Shown: one piece after another, positions 1 to 9,263 of the stretch
Position numbering within the stretch: position 1 is the first letter of the stretch
Layout of the letters: every line of letters starts with the position of its first letter
DNA from: Lepidurus packardi
Lineage: Eukaryota > Arthropoda > Branchiopoda > Notostraca > Triopsidae
Assembly: GCA_023053545.1 (NCBI GenBank)
Contig: JAKZAN010000001.1
Span: 3,616,565 to 3,680,564 of the forward strand
Direction: 5' to 3'
DNA length: 64,000 bases
Position numbers and translations under genes: made by a program
Notes under the pieces: model-generated
Seen by the model: the letters and a program-made list of their open reading frames with translations, nothing else
What the model was told of the DNA's origin: nothing
Databases searched by the model: none

Positions 1-197
1 AAAGAAATATACTTAACTACTTAAGAACTTATCGTTATACAATAAAAACGTATTTCTGTTCCCACGTTTTTTGTTTCTTTTTTACCTATTAGTTATTAAA
101 AGATTTCATTTGAAACTTGGATCAAAACAATCAATGAAAACAAGATTTAGCTTGGGGTGGTGCTTACCTTATCTCACCGCAGGCTATACAGTGGGTG

Positions 198-350
198 ATC
201 GGTTAACGAACGTAATCGTTAACCGATGTTCGTTAACCGAATTGTTCGCTAACCGACCATCGATTTACCATAGACTTTGAAGTTCAGATAAGCCTTCACA
301 AAAATTCGGAGAACAGAAATGGTTCGTTATCCGATCTGTTCGTTAACCGA
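198..350. repeat. Cluster of TTCGTTAACCGA-type repeats
   Basis: The 12-mer TTCGTTAACCGA and close variants occur several times in both orientations between 198 and 258 and again near 322-350. Each copy contains the GTTAAC palindrome. No family is recognised; it could be a local minisatellite or the edge of a small DNA element. Confidence 0.6.
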
Positions 351-610
351 TCGGGTACGAGAAGATTCACCACAGCCAAAACCTGTTTTTACTAATCCTG
401 TAAACTCACCGCAACTGTTCTCTAGTGACAATTCCCCACACGAAAATTCACCACAGTATGATCATTGAATACTGACATAGTGGGAAACTCACCTTAAAGC
501 CTTCCTCCACTCCCCACCCTAGCCCCGCCCGATGCTTTGTAATTATTTCGGGAAAGATGTCGTTCCTGACTCCCTGTAGCTGTACACAAACAAAACGTGA
601 ACACATCGTG

Positions 611-728
611 AAAACGAGTTGTAGTTTGTATTCAAATTTAAACGAATTGTAGTTTGTAGTCAAATTGTAGAGGTAGTTGTACGAGTTGTAGTAGTTTGTA
701 ACACAAAACGAGTTGTAGTTTGTAATCT
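611..728. repeat. GTTGTAGTTTGTA short tandem/interspersed repeat
   Basis: Four to five imperfect copies of GAGTTGTAGTTTGTA occur within about 120 bp, separated by variable AAAC/CAAA spacers. This is ordinary slippage-type low-complexity DNA. Confidence 0.7.
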
Positions 729-1125
729 CTCCTTGAATTAACTTCCTAATCCACTGAGATCCATTTTAACCAACCTATTACTAGAATCTTAACTTACTTA
801 ACAAAACCCATTGCAGTTAAATACCTGAAATACAATACTTATAAATTTAGTACTAACTTACAACTAAACTAAAGTTCCAAAAATGCTAAAATCTCATTAA
901 AGTTCTCTTGTAATGAAGGCACGTAATTTACACAAAAGGACGAGAAAAGGCACTTATTAATACAGGGTCCTTAGGTGATTGACTTCCACCATTAAACGCT
1001 GCATGTTTCCACGAGGTTAAATCCATCTTCCAACCGCTCGGTAATGCCATTAAAATCTCGCTAAAACAATAAAAAATAAATAAAAAATGAGTATCTCAGA
1101 GGTGTCAAATAAAATATCTATTTAC

Positions 1126-1753
1126 CTCAGCTATAATGCGGACCATTGAGACGTCGAAAGTCACCCTGTGAAGTAGATCCCGAATGTCGCTTCTGGTCAG
1201 CCTCAAAGTTTCGCGGACTTCTTCATGCCTCTCGCATTTCTTGCTTGAACTCCTGGAATTCCTTGTAAAACGCCGCAAACTCTTGACCGGAACGCTGCTC
1301 TCGACTTGCAGCAGCTCTTGGCTCAGAACTTCCGGCTTCAGGGGTACGGCTCGTGTAATCCGACTCGTTACGTTCTGACGGTACATTGGCGTGCAGGGAA
1401 GGCGAGGTTTCCTCACTGGATCGGTTCATGTCTTGCAGTTGCATCAAATGGGGCATGAAGGATTGGAATCCCGTAACTGGAACCGGTTCCTGCGTTGGAT
1501 TATTGTCATCTTTCGACTCGGTTACCGAGGAGTTTGCAGGTTCAGGTCGCTTATCCGCCTCCGCCAATCCTTCTGATGTTCCTAACCAGCTATTGGAAGA
1601 ACGACGACGTGTACCAGCGTTCAGGGATGAACGTCTTACCGGCGAAAAGGGTCCTAATGAAAAATTGAGACAATCCTCCACAAATAAGCTCGAATCTCCA
1701 GGTCGTGAGCCCAAACTGTCCCGAACGGGACAGTTTGGGCTCACGGGTATCAC
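1126..1753 (-). pseudogene. Unrecognised coding-like exon with one frameshift, antisense to the calponin gene
   Basis: A 176-codon minus-strand frame (1223-1753) is polar and rich in Ser, Glu and Pro, and ends in a helical stretch with repeated F-x-E-F spacing. The frame stops at 1223, but coding character continues in another frame (residues around EVRETLRLTRSDIRDLL) to a good splice donor, GAG followed by GTAAATAG, at 1126/1125. One small indel near 1226 would join the two. I do not recognise a family. The ATG end overlaps a perfect 19-bp inverted repeat, so the true start is uncertain. It may be an exon of a real gene with an assembly error, or a decaying element ORF upstream of, or within an intron of, the plus-strand calponin gene. 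Confidence 0.35.
1705..1744. repeat. Perfect 19-bp inverted repeat with 2-nt loop
   Basis: Arms 1705-1723 and 1726-1744 are exact reverse complements (starting GTGAGCCCAAACTG) around the loop AA. Immediately to the right a 17-bp direct repeat (ACGGGTATCACTTAGAG) occurs at 1743-1759 and 1763-1779. Such an uninterrupted foldback is either a very young structure or a cloning/assembly join. Confidence 0.85.
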
Positions 1754-1836
1754 TTAGAGACAACGGGTATCACTTAGAGTTTTGCTAGCGTACGCAATAA
1801 CTTTTTCTTGGCCGTTATGGGTTTGGCTTAACACAG

Positions 1837-2396
1837 TCCTTTTACGCAAAGTTATGAACATTCTGCGTCCCGGATCCATTCCCAAGATTAATACCACTGG
1901 CGGCCAGTTCAAACTCATGGAAAACATTAGCAAGTAAGAGCAATACTACTTTCTTTTTTATTCTTCAGTTAGCGAAAAGCGGCTTTGTATATTTACGAGA
2001 TATTAGGTTTCAGTCTGCATGCAAAGAATACGGTGTACCCGAGTTGGACGTATTCCAGACAACAGACTTATGGGAGAAGAAAGACATTGCCGCCGTGGCT
2101 TCTACACTTTTTGCAATAGGAAGAGCGGTAACTATTACAATCCATTAGCGAATCGTCTCGGCTGCCAACAACTCACATTATTGTCCTCACTATAAATGTT
2201 TCAGACCTATCGACACCCCGAGTGGAAAGGACCTTACCTGGGCCCTAAGCCTTCCGATGAAAACAAGCGAAACTTTAGTGAGGAACAATTGCGTGCAGGT
2301 GAGACTGTTATCGGTTTACAAGCCGGGACCAATCGCGGCGCTACGCAATCCGGTCAGAGTTTCGGTGCCACTCGTAAGATTCTGCTCGGTAAATGA
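1837..2396 (+). CDS. Calponin/transgelin (muscle protein 20-like) gene, last three exons
   Basis: Three exons are read across canonical introns: 1837-1933, 2007-2127 and 2205-2396 (TGA stop). The first encodes the end of the calponin-homology domain (PGSIPKINTTGGQFKLMENI). The second continues it (YGVPELDVFQTTDLWEKKDI). The third ends with a single calponin-family repeat (IGLQAGTNRGATQSGQSFGA) followed by TRKILLGK. Donors are GTAAGAG and GTAACT; acceptors are ATATTAG and TGTTTCAG. All phases agree. One C-terminal calponin repeat is typical of transgelin/Mp20 proteins of about 180-200 residues, which bind actin in muscle. The N-terminal half of the CH domain is not visible upstream, so the gene is partial here: either the 5' exons lie beyond the window or they are lost. 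Confidence 0.85.
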
Positions 2397-2788
2397 GATT
2401 ACGTTGAAAGATTCTCTTCAATCAAGATCTTCAATCTTTCCATACGATGCCACGTTTTTCATAACCACGAGTTTCTACTCCCAAATCCAAAACCTTCATC
2501 CCCAACAGCAGTTTAGTAGTTTACAATGTACCCTTGCTCACGCTTATATTCATGACCTCTTATAATCCCTGACCTATTCACAATTTACTAGTTTTTTGCC
2601 AAAGATTAATGGAATTAATACAAAATATAATACAGAGAGCGAGTACAATGTATTGTTAAAATCATTTTTTTATATTAATATAATTGCCTTTTATTCAAGG
2701 TTGTATTCAAATCGATAGTGAAAGTGGAGGGAATGTTACGAATCAATATGAATCATACAGGTTCCTTGCTCAAAATACTATTTTAAAA
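2397..2788. other. Intergenic spacer between convergent genes
   Basis: AT-rich sequence lies between the calponin stop codon and the stop codon of the convergent minus-strand gene. I see no gene or clear repeat. Confidence 0.6.
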
Positions 2789-4363
2789 TTAATTTTCTAA
2801 ATAACTGACATGCTTGTGTTGACGTAAGACGCGTCTTTCAAATATTGGAGATACTGCATCTTCGTCTACTGCTTTAGAGCTCCCTTTAAGCTTCTTCGAT
2901 TTGGCTTTCAAATCGGATACTGGATTTTCCTTTTCACTATCGTTAGATTTTTCAACGTTTGCTTGCTTACTCGAAACTCCCGGTTTTTCCGCGAGTTGTG
3001 AGTCAATCTTGGACTCGTCTTTAGCAGCAGGTGGGTCATTCTGAACTCCAGTTGGCTTCTTCTCTTCTTCGACGTGAAAAGATTGTGAAGTAGTATCCTG
3101 ATTAAAATTTACTTTCTCCGTAGCTTTGGAAGCCGATTTCGTCTTCTTAATTTTGGCTTTGACGGAAAGATCTGCCATTTTACGAGCTTGAGTAGCTAAG
3201 GGAAGCTCATGGTCATCATTACCATTAAGATCGATCGTCTCGCTGACAGACTGTTTTGTGACCTTGCGCTTCCGTTTCGGTTTCGCCGGTGAAACGAGCA
3301 ATTCCTTCACTTGAGCTGTAGTCGGTTCAATATTGAAAGTTGAGTTGGGCGATTTCAATAGTCTTATTGGTCGATCACTACGACCATCATCTTCAGGTTG
3401 CATCTTGTCGATCAGCATTGCTTTATCAGCAGCATTGGGCTTCTGCTTGGGTTTCTTAGCTAGATTTACAGCATCTTTGTTTTCTCCCATGTGAAGAGGA
3501 GAAGTCGGTTCAATATTGAAAGTTGAGTTGGGCGATTTCAACGGTCTTATTGGTCGACCACTACGGCCATCATCTTCAGGTTGCACTTTGTCGATCTGTA
3601 TTGCTTCATCAGCATCACTGCTGGGCTTCTTGGCTAAACTTACAATATCTTCCTTATCGTCAGTGCGAACAGAAGTTTGTTCAATACTGAAACTCAAGTT
3701 GGACGATTTCAATGGTTTTATTGGTTGATCATCATGGCCATCATCTTCAGATTGCATCTTGTCGACCTGTATTGCTTTACCAGCAGGATTGGGCTTCTGC
3801 TTAAGTTTCTTAGCTAGATTTACAATATCTTCCTTATGTTCAGTGTGAACAGAGGTCGGTTCAATCGTGAAAGTTGAGTTGGACGACTCAGATGGTAGTA
3901 TTGGTCGCTCATCATAGTCTATTGGTGCAGTTACGGTGGATGATATCGTATCTGCTACGAAAGGAATGCCAACCTCAGGATAGGCAAAAATTCCTGGTTG
4001 TGGATGATCATTCTTTGAGGGTTTCAAGGGCGTCCTTTGGAGTTGTCTTCCAAGAGGAATGACATTTGCCTGTTCAGTGGGCAATGCTATAGACGGCTTC
4101 GCGGAAAATGTATGCGTTGAAGAACATTTCTTAGGAACGGCAATTTTCTTCGCAAGAGATTTGGATGCCAGCAGAAATTCTCTTTTCCGTAGCATTCCAA
4201 CCCGGTCCGACAGCTCCTTTTTGTTAAACCGAACTTCGAGCTTCGCTATCAATGCATACAAGATTCTCCCGAACTTTCCATCTGCCAATATGTCTTCCAA
4301 TTTGGGAACAAGGTGGCCCAAGTCCATTCGGTTTAAGTGACTAGATTTGCCCAAGAAAACCAT
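2789..4363 (-). CDS. Unrecognised 524-residue protein with three to four ~57-residue internal repeats
   Basis: This is a long open minus-strand frame. Residues 1-90 look folded (LVPKLEDILADGKFGRILYA, then a Lys/Arg-rich helix). The middle carries three full and one partial repeat of about 57 residues. Each has a core like (S/P)NSTFNIEPTS, then KDAVNLAKKPKQ, then DKMQPEDDGRSDRPI. The C-terminal third is Lys/Ser/Glu-rich with likely nuclear localisation patches (KPKRKRKV). The repeat block lies at about 3310-3910. Alternating acidic and basic low-complexity segments suggest a nuclear or chromatin-associated protein, but this is inference and I do not recognise a family. A separate minus-strand frame at 4459-4692 may be its first exon; no splice pair there is convincing. 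Confidence 0.6.
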   Translation of the reverse strand: MVFLGKSSHLNRMDLGHLVPKLEDILADGKFGRILYALIAKLEVRFNKKELSDRVGMLRKREFLLASKSLAKKIAVPKKCSSTHTFSAKPSIALPTEQANVIPLGRQLQRTPLKPSKNDHPQPGIFAYPEVGIPFVADTISSTVTAPIDYDERPILPSESSNSTFTIEPTSVHTEHKEDIVNLAKKLKQKPNPAGKAIQVDKMQSEDDGHDDQPIKPLKSSNLSFSIEQTSVRTDDKEDIVSLAKKPSSDADEAIQIDKVQPEDDGRSGRPIRPLKSPNSTFNIEPTSPLHMGENKDAVNLAKKPKQKPNAADKAMLIDKMQPEDDGRSDRPIRLLKSPNSTFNIEPTTAQVKELLVSPAKPKRKRKVTKQSVSETIDLNGNDDHELPLATQARKMADLSVKAKIKKTKSASKATEKVNFNQDTTSQSFHVEEEKKPTGVQNDPPAAKDESKIDSQLAEKPGVSSKQANVEKSNDSEKENPVSDLKAKSKKLKGSSKAVDEDAVSPIFERRVLRQHKHVSYLEN

Positions 4364-4458
4364 GAATGTAGCTTTAACTTATACAATCTTATGCTTAGCA
4401 TATATTTTACTATTATTATTATTTATGTCAAAACTTTTACCCGCTGATAATAACCAAA

Positions 4459-4692
4459 TCAGTTTTGAATTGGTTGCCGGTTGGTTATGGAATAAGAAGG
4501 ATGGGCTTTGTCTTCAATACGAAGATCAAGAACGGCTGCCGAAGATGCCCATGTCCAGGTCTCATCGTACAGTTGCAGTAAAAATCTGTAAATCTTAATT
4601 TGGGTCCCAGGGACCAGCCAGGGTTCTTTAAGGTTAAAAAGGAATTTGTTGTTTAGAATGTTGTACAATTCTTTTTCCGCTGGGCTATCCAT
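4459..4692 (-). CDS. Possible first exon of the 2789-4363 gene (unrecognised)
   Basis: From the ATG at 4690-4692 the minus strand reads MDSPAEKELYNILNNKFLFN and continues with a well-folded-looking aromatic segment (PWLVPGTQIKIYRFLLQLYDETWTWA). It faces the same way as the gene at 2789-4363, with only about 100 bp between the frames. One phase-compatible splice would use a GTATTG donor near 4517 and an acceptor just upstream of the downstream ATG, but its polypyrimidine tract is poor. I therefore list it separately. Confidence 0.4.
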   Translation of the reverse strand: MDSPAEKELYNILNNKFLFNLKEPWLVPGTQIKIYRFLLQLYDETWTWASSAAVLDLRIEDKAHPSYSITNRQPIQN

Positions 4693-4740
4693 AACAAAAA
4701 GAAAACTTGGCTGACGAATAAAACGAAATTTAAAAAACAC

Positions 4741-5618
4741 AACCGACCAACTACAACCGCTTTTTCAAATTTGGTAAACAGTTTCCAGCGTCTACCTACG
4801 GTTTGGTCGCAAACTAAACATTTTTCCGTACATAGAGTATTATTAACACCCGAAATGTGAACGTAAAAACGCGACACGCTCAAAATTAAAAACACCTTGC
4901 GAAACGATGGCTGCAGGTGCAAAAAGTAGTTTATAAAATGAGCCAAAAGGCGAAACCATGTGCGAAACGGTACTATGTGAAGGAGTTTTTACCAAAACTA
5001 ATGTTGTCACTAAAACACTACTTTAATTAACTTTAGAAAATTAGATCGGTGTCAAGGAAAATTCGAGTACCTTCGAATAAACAATTCGTATAATATATTT
5101 TCACTACTACACAAAAATAGTTATCGTTGAGACACGAAACAAGATAAAATATTACTATAGTCATCATCATTACTCACAGAGTTAAAAAAATATTTTCAGC
5201 CTCGAAACATACTTTAAAAGACTTGAAAAGATAGTTTCGTCAAAAGTAAAGGGTAAGCGCTTTTAAAGCTCCATTGAGTATTCGTTGAACAGGTGTTCGC
5301 GTTCTATAATGCATTGGTTTTTGTTTGCCTGTATGCAAGTATGTTTGATTCTCTAATTTCTCAGTGGTTAATGTTTCGTGGTCCGTCGTCCTTCTGTCGA
5401 GTACACTGGTTGCCTCCTGTCTACGTCCCGGGTTGGGGTGGGGGTGGCATAGATTTTCGGTTGCTGAATTTAATTAAATATTAATTTGCACTGCATAACA
5501 ATTCTTGTGCAGTGGTCAAAAAAACGAAGCCAGGTAAACAAATCTTCCTTGAATGTATGTTACCTAATTTTAATTAAAATTCTAATTACTGTGATGACGC
5601 CACCTAACGGTGGCACAT

Positions 5619-5660
<42 letters not shown>

Positions 5661-5752
5661 CTCGCCCCAGTGTCAACATCAGTTTAGCTACCCAGCCACT
5701 TTGTACTCAATTATAATACCAACTCCTCGTAATCTCGTATCCAACATCATCA
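4741..5752. other. Intergenic DNA left of the duplicated locus
   Basis: AT-rich, without recognisable genes. It contains the (CT)n tract at 5622-5657 and ends where homology to the NOG1-PISD repeat units begins, about 5753. Confidence 0.55.
5622..5657. repeat. (CT)18 microsatellite
   Basis: An uninterrupted run of CT dinucleotides, about 100 bp left of the first copy of the duplicated NOG1 sequence. Confidence 0.95.
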
Positions 5753-6015
5753 CAAATTACTTCTGGGTTCTTGACCCTACTCTGGTCACGTGGAGTAACC
5801 AGTGCCGTATCTCCGCCTAGGCAAACTAGGCAGCTGCCTAGGGGCCCCAGCCTCGAAGGGGGCCCCGGGCCAGGTGCCGAAGTACGTTGAGGGCACAAGA
5901 CAAAGAAAAGAAAATGTCAATTTTTCCGTACGAAATATTAATTTATATAATAGTATGTAAAATAACTGGAGATCATTTTGGAGACTGTGAAAAAGTTATG
6001 TCTTATAGCCTCACC

Positions 6016-6095
6016 TACCGAGTGATTGGCGGAGTGGTTAAAGGCCCTAACTTTCGTTCTATAGTTCACCAGTTCAAGTCCCGACACCAGGGCCG
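6016..6095 (+). other. tRNA-like (Pol III box A/box B) sequence inside hAT1
   Basis: TGGCGGAGTGG (6027-6037) matches the box A consensus of Ser/Leu-type tRNAs. AGTTCAAGTCC (6071-6081) resembles box B, at a normal spacing. The stem pairings around them are poor, so this is a tRNA pseudogene or tRNA-derived SINE head captured by the element rather than a working tRNA. The same sequence recurs at 42520-42599, 52537-52616 and 59940-60019. Confidence 0.45.
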
Positions 6096-6321
6096 TCTTA
6101 TCGCATGGGCCAACTGGGCACGGGCCCAGGGCCCCACGAGGCTAGGGGGCCCGTCCCGACCTGTTTAGGAGCCCATTTTCGACCTTGGCCCAGGGGCCCA
6201 CGGGGTAATATATTTTCATGTAGGTTTAAGTGTAATTAGATTAGTTTGAGCTTGGTTAGGTTTAGTTTGGTTAGGTTATATTATGTTTAATTAGGTTAAG
6301 TTAGTCAGGTACTGTGTATTT

Positions 6322-6364
6322 ATTATTTATTAGTCAGGTACTGTGTACCTGACTAATAAATAAT
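6322..6364. repeat. Perfect 20-bp hairpin within hAT1
   Basis: Left arm 6322-6341 (ATTATTTATTAGTCAGGTAC) and right arm 6345-6364 are exact complements around TGT. The half-unit TAGTCAGGTACTGTGTA is also directly repeated just to the left. It is conserved in all four hAT1 copies. Confidence 0.85.
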
Positions 6365-6663
6365 GTATGCTTTCTTGAACCTTTTTCCATAAAGGAAACG
6401 TCAACAGGCTGAAAGCCTACGACGTGATCAAATTTTAAAAAAAGAAGTTAAGAAAGTTAAAAGAAGTTAAGAAAAAAGAAGTCAGATTTTTGTAAGCCAG
6501 CGTAGGTTCTTTTCTCCGCTTTTCATAATTCGCGCTTCAATGAAGGTGGCAACACATTCTGAATCCCTCTGCAAACCACAACTCTAGCATCTTACACAAG
6601 GACACGCGTGTTTTGACTTGTCTACAGTAAGTTCAAAAGAAGTGATTAAGAGAAAATCGGTCC

Positions 6664-7394
6664 TTGGTAACATACCTAGAAGGTTTAAGGAAAGCCGGTA
6701 TCTTCGATCATTATGAGTCGAAAGCTATGGAAAGAAGTGGTGAACAGAATTACGCATACGATATGAAGAGGAAACGTAAGCGAAAAGTCCTGTTTGACGA
6801 AGTAAAGGAAAAGGGGGTCGAACTCTCCGAGACCGACAGGGACAGATTTAGTGTCACCGTCTTCAACGTCATTATTGACAGGTTGATTGCAGAACTACAG
6901 AGACGTGGCTCTGCTTACGAGAATTTAAGTCAAAAGTTTGACTTTCTCACGAAGCTTCGTAATTTGGAATCTCAAGACATCCGTAATGGAGCACGGAACC
7001 TGCAAGCTTTCTATCCAGGGGATTTGGATGGTACTTTGGAAAACGAGTGTCTACACCTGCGAGCTCATTTGTTGCAGGTGAGGCTAAATGGGGGAAAGAG
7101 TTATCGTTACTGGACGTATAGAAGTACATTCTGGAAAAAGGCTTTTTGGATATTTACCCAAACGTGGGAATAGCGCTCCGGATGCTGTTATGTACACCGG
7201 GGTGAAATTGTTCGGCAGAACGGTCGTTTTCAGCATTAAAGAGAGTAAAGAATTATTTAAGATCTACCACAGAAGAGAACAGACTTAATTCACTATCTGT
7301 GCGGTACATAGAGTCAGAAATAATGTCGTCTGTGGACTATAGTGAAGTCATGCGTTACTTTGCAGAGAAGAAAGTTCGTCGCGCAGCAATGTAA
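6664..7394 (+). pseudogene. hAT1 transposase remnant (C-terminal part)
   Basis: The first frame (6664-7173) carries the middle of a ZMYM/TTF-type hAT transposase: a basic RKRKRKVLFDE stretch, then FNVIIDRLIAELQRR, and LQAFYPGDLD. After a frameshift near 7145 a second frame gives the hAT dimerisation region (YPNVGIALRMLLCTPG, an in-frame TGA, then SAERSFSALKRVKNYLRST) and runs to a TAA at 7392-7394. The N-terminal DNA-binding and first catalytic segments are missing, so hAT1 is a non-autonomous deletion derivative. Confidence 0.85.
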
Positions 7395-7827
7395 TCTTGT
7401 AATTATATGTAAATGTACAAATTATAATGTGAAAAAGTATAGTTGGTACTTGCTTATTTCATTTCAAAGTCTGCTTGCCTACTTTCTAAAGTGAAAGTGC
7501 GTTGAATAAATAAAAAATAAAAGTAAAGTCAATCTTCTTGCTACGTGCCAAAATGGGGGCCCCGACTCAGTTAACTGCCTAGGGGCCCTGGGTCGCTAAA
7601 TCCGGCACTGGGAGTAACGCGAGAAGAGCTAGACGTACACGGCCTTCTTCATCCATGCGAGCTTTCTTGATTGGCTTACGCGAAATTGAAAACGAACGAG
7701 ACTGATTGAAATGGGCCTACTAAAGCATAAAGTTGGTTAAAAACCGTGTTCGGTTATAAAAATATCTATACAAAAAATACCTTCTCTGTGCCAGCCAAAT
7801 CCATTCCCAAGTTCTCCATTTCTTCCC

Positions 7828-9112
7828 TCATCGGCTAACGGAGAGCTCTCGCTTCCTACCAGCCCTTGGCATGACAGGTTTGCCTCCACTCTTTCCCAGA
7901 CGAGCTTCAACAGACATAGTTTTAGCCTTGTCTCGAATTTGCTTGGCGAGTTGATGGACTTCCTTTGTCTCTTCATCACTGGGTTCGTCAAACTTCAGCT
8001 CGCAGTTCTTTCTCTTTCTCCAAGTGCTAAAATTTCTGAAAAAAAAGAAAAAAGTAAAAAAAACCGGCCGAAGATAAAACGATAAACTAACCACCATAAG
8101 ATCCGGATCAATGTAGTCGGCAACGTTTTTGTTTTATCAGAATTCTGGAATTTTGTCGTATTTGAAATCGTATGGCAGGTCATAATTCTTTCTCTAATCC
8201 ACAAAATGTGGACGTCCCCTTGTTCCAATTCGATAGCTCGTCCCGTCCTTTTCGTTTTCTCCTTCTCAGCTTGAGCTGCTTTCTTCTGCGAATCCGGAAT
8301 GCAAACTGGACGAACAACGTTATCTCTTCGCCTGGGTTCGCCTACGTTTAGACGGTTCAAGACGCCTTCTACCTTCTAGCTACACATCTTACCTTCCACA
8401 CGATGAGCTAGCAATCAACGCTCACAAGCCTAGACAATCCAAATTGAACACCATAAACCAATAAATAATCCGCCCTTACGTCTGTCTTGACTTCCACTAC
8501 TCCTTCTTCGGTGACGGTAGACATTTGCAGAATTGGGACATGATCATTCTCGAACGCTTTTTGAAAGTAACAAGCATGGGCTAATAAAGCAAATATTAGT
8601 AAAAATATCACACTGGATAATGAAGCATATACCTTTAGTAAATAGTGGCTTGATGCTCTCAAAGAGATGAATCTGTTCTTCAAGTCTGTGTCCGCATTGC
8701 TCAGAAATAAGGGCAATGGTAGGCCAGGTCTTCTGGTCCTTTTATAACTTGAAGGTGAGAAACATGAAAGGTACAAGCACTGTAAGTATGTTAGTATAGA
8801 GAGTTTGAAGTTTTTTACCCATCAATCCTTCCTAATGCACTCACAACAGAAAAAACTCCAATCCAATATAGCTATTCTCATGCTCGAGCTACATGTGTGG
8901 CTACCACGCGTTCTCTCATCAGGTTTTGCATCTGAATGTGTCTTTCCAGCTGTTATTAGTATACAGTACATAAAAATATGAATACTTAACTAGAAATTAA
9001 CCAAGCTTACGTTCACCCGACCCATTTCTATCATGAACTCCTGGTTCTACCCCGTATTCTTTTCCACAGTCGGTGAAACCAGGGAACTCATATTTTTGGA
9101 CTACTTATAGGT
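7828..9112. other. NOG1-PISD intervening flank, copy I
   Basis: After the pseudoexons described above, the stretch up to 9112 is the NOG1 side of the duplicated locus. In copy II (25.9-26.0 kb) it runs without interruption into the PISD 5' flank (GGACTATTTATAGG followed by TGTCATAC). Here the MULE separates the two halves. Confidence 0.6.
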
Positions 9113-9176
9113 TGCACGGGCTAACATGACCCTTCCCTTGTTTACCAAAAGTAGCAACTCTCGCATAAGCGGGTTC
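9113..9176 (+). repeat. MULE1 left terminal inverted repeat
   Basis: Matches the reverse complement of 20055-20116 over the core CTTGTTTACCAAAAGTAGCA and the flanking GGGTTC/GAACCC block. The outermost bases differ between the ends, so the exact tip is uncertain by a few bases. Confidence 0.8.
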
Positions 9177-9256
9177 AGACATGTTTGGGGAGGAGCCTAA
9201 GCGACCCGCAAAATCCTTATTTAGCTTCAGGCGAGGTATTGCAAACCGCAGCACAC

Positions 9257-9263
9257 TATATAA
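9257..9263 (+). promoter_or_regulatory. TATA box of the MULE1 gene
   Basis: TATATAA lies about 265 bp before the ATG and is conserved in MULE2 (26453-26459). The transcribed leader that follows contains imperfect repeats of TTAGTGTAGTTCCTTA (9330-9420), with one more unit than MULE2 has. Confidence 0.6.

Larger units (their letters stand above)
1..1125. other. Non-coding flank with short repeats
   Basis: I see no convincing coding exon here. The stretch is AT-rich with stop codons in all frames. It holds two local repeat clusters (198-350 and 611-728) and scattered copies of ATTCACCACAG. Missing 5' exons of the calponin gene at 1837 would be expected in this direction, but I could not identify them by eye. 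Confidence 0.5.
5792..7618. mobile_element. hAT1 element, copy 1 (1811 bp) with 8-bp target-site duplication
   Basis: The element is 5800-7610. Terminal inverted repeats begin CAGTGCCG and end CGGCACTG; the inner right end (GCTAAATCCGGCACTG) is the familiar hAT terminus. It is flanked by direct repeats GGAGTAAC at 5792-5799 and 7611-7618. An 8-bp duplication is the hAT hallmark. The intact target with a single GGAGTAAC is preserved at 36718-36725, which proves insertion. The target is a NOG1 coding exon. The interior holds a tRNA-like stretch, a 20-bp hairpin and a broken 3' part of a transposase. This copy shares diagnostic bases with the copy at 59724 rather than with those at 42304 and 52321. 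Confidence 0.93.
5753..9112 (-). pseudogene. GTPBP4: NOG1/GTPBP4 pseudogene, copy I (5'-truncated, hAT1-interrupted)
   Basis: Minus-strand exons match the C-terminal two thirds of nucleolar GTP-binding protein 1, a 60S biogenesis GTPase. In gene order: SEQCGHRLEEQIHLFES near 8660-8720; MSTVTEEGVVEVKTDV near 8490-8560; LLAHRVEGKM, VLNRLNVGEPRRRDNVVRP, GRAIELEQGD and NVADYIDPDL in 8095-8429; EVHQLAKQIRD near 7830-8030; VTPRDQSRVKNPE at 5757-5800. It is dead. In-frame stops replace the Arg before LLAHRV and precede VEGVLNRL, TGATAA follows KIPEF, and a 2-nt insertion after GRAIELEQGD shifts the frame. hAT1 (5800-7610) splits an exon. The N-terminal GTP-binding exons are absent, and so is the final exon seen in copies IV-VI. 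A degenerate exon at 8900-8950 (LERHIQMQ) probably corresponds to the LE-RNTIEMQ region of the family. Confidence 0.85.

Noticed and set aside
5622..5657. (CT)n tract as the recombination hotspot that began the duplication
   Set aside because: It lies about 100 bp from the homology boundary and is absent at the other unit junctions, so there is no support beyond proximity.
5887..6168. 93-residue plus-strand frame in hAT1
   Set aside because: Overlaps the tRNA-like region and GC-rich subterminal repeats; it is copied with the element and has no protein-like features.
6225..6310. TTAGG-like runs (GGTTAGGTTTAG, GGTTAGGTTATA) suggesting an internal insect-type telomere repeat
   Set aside because: They are imperfect, short and lie inside hAT1 in all four copies, so they belong to the transposon.
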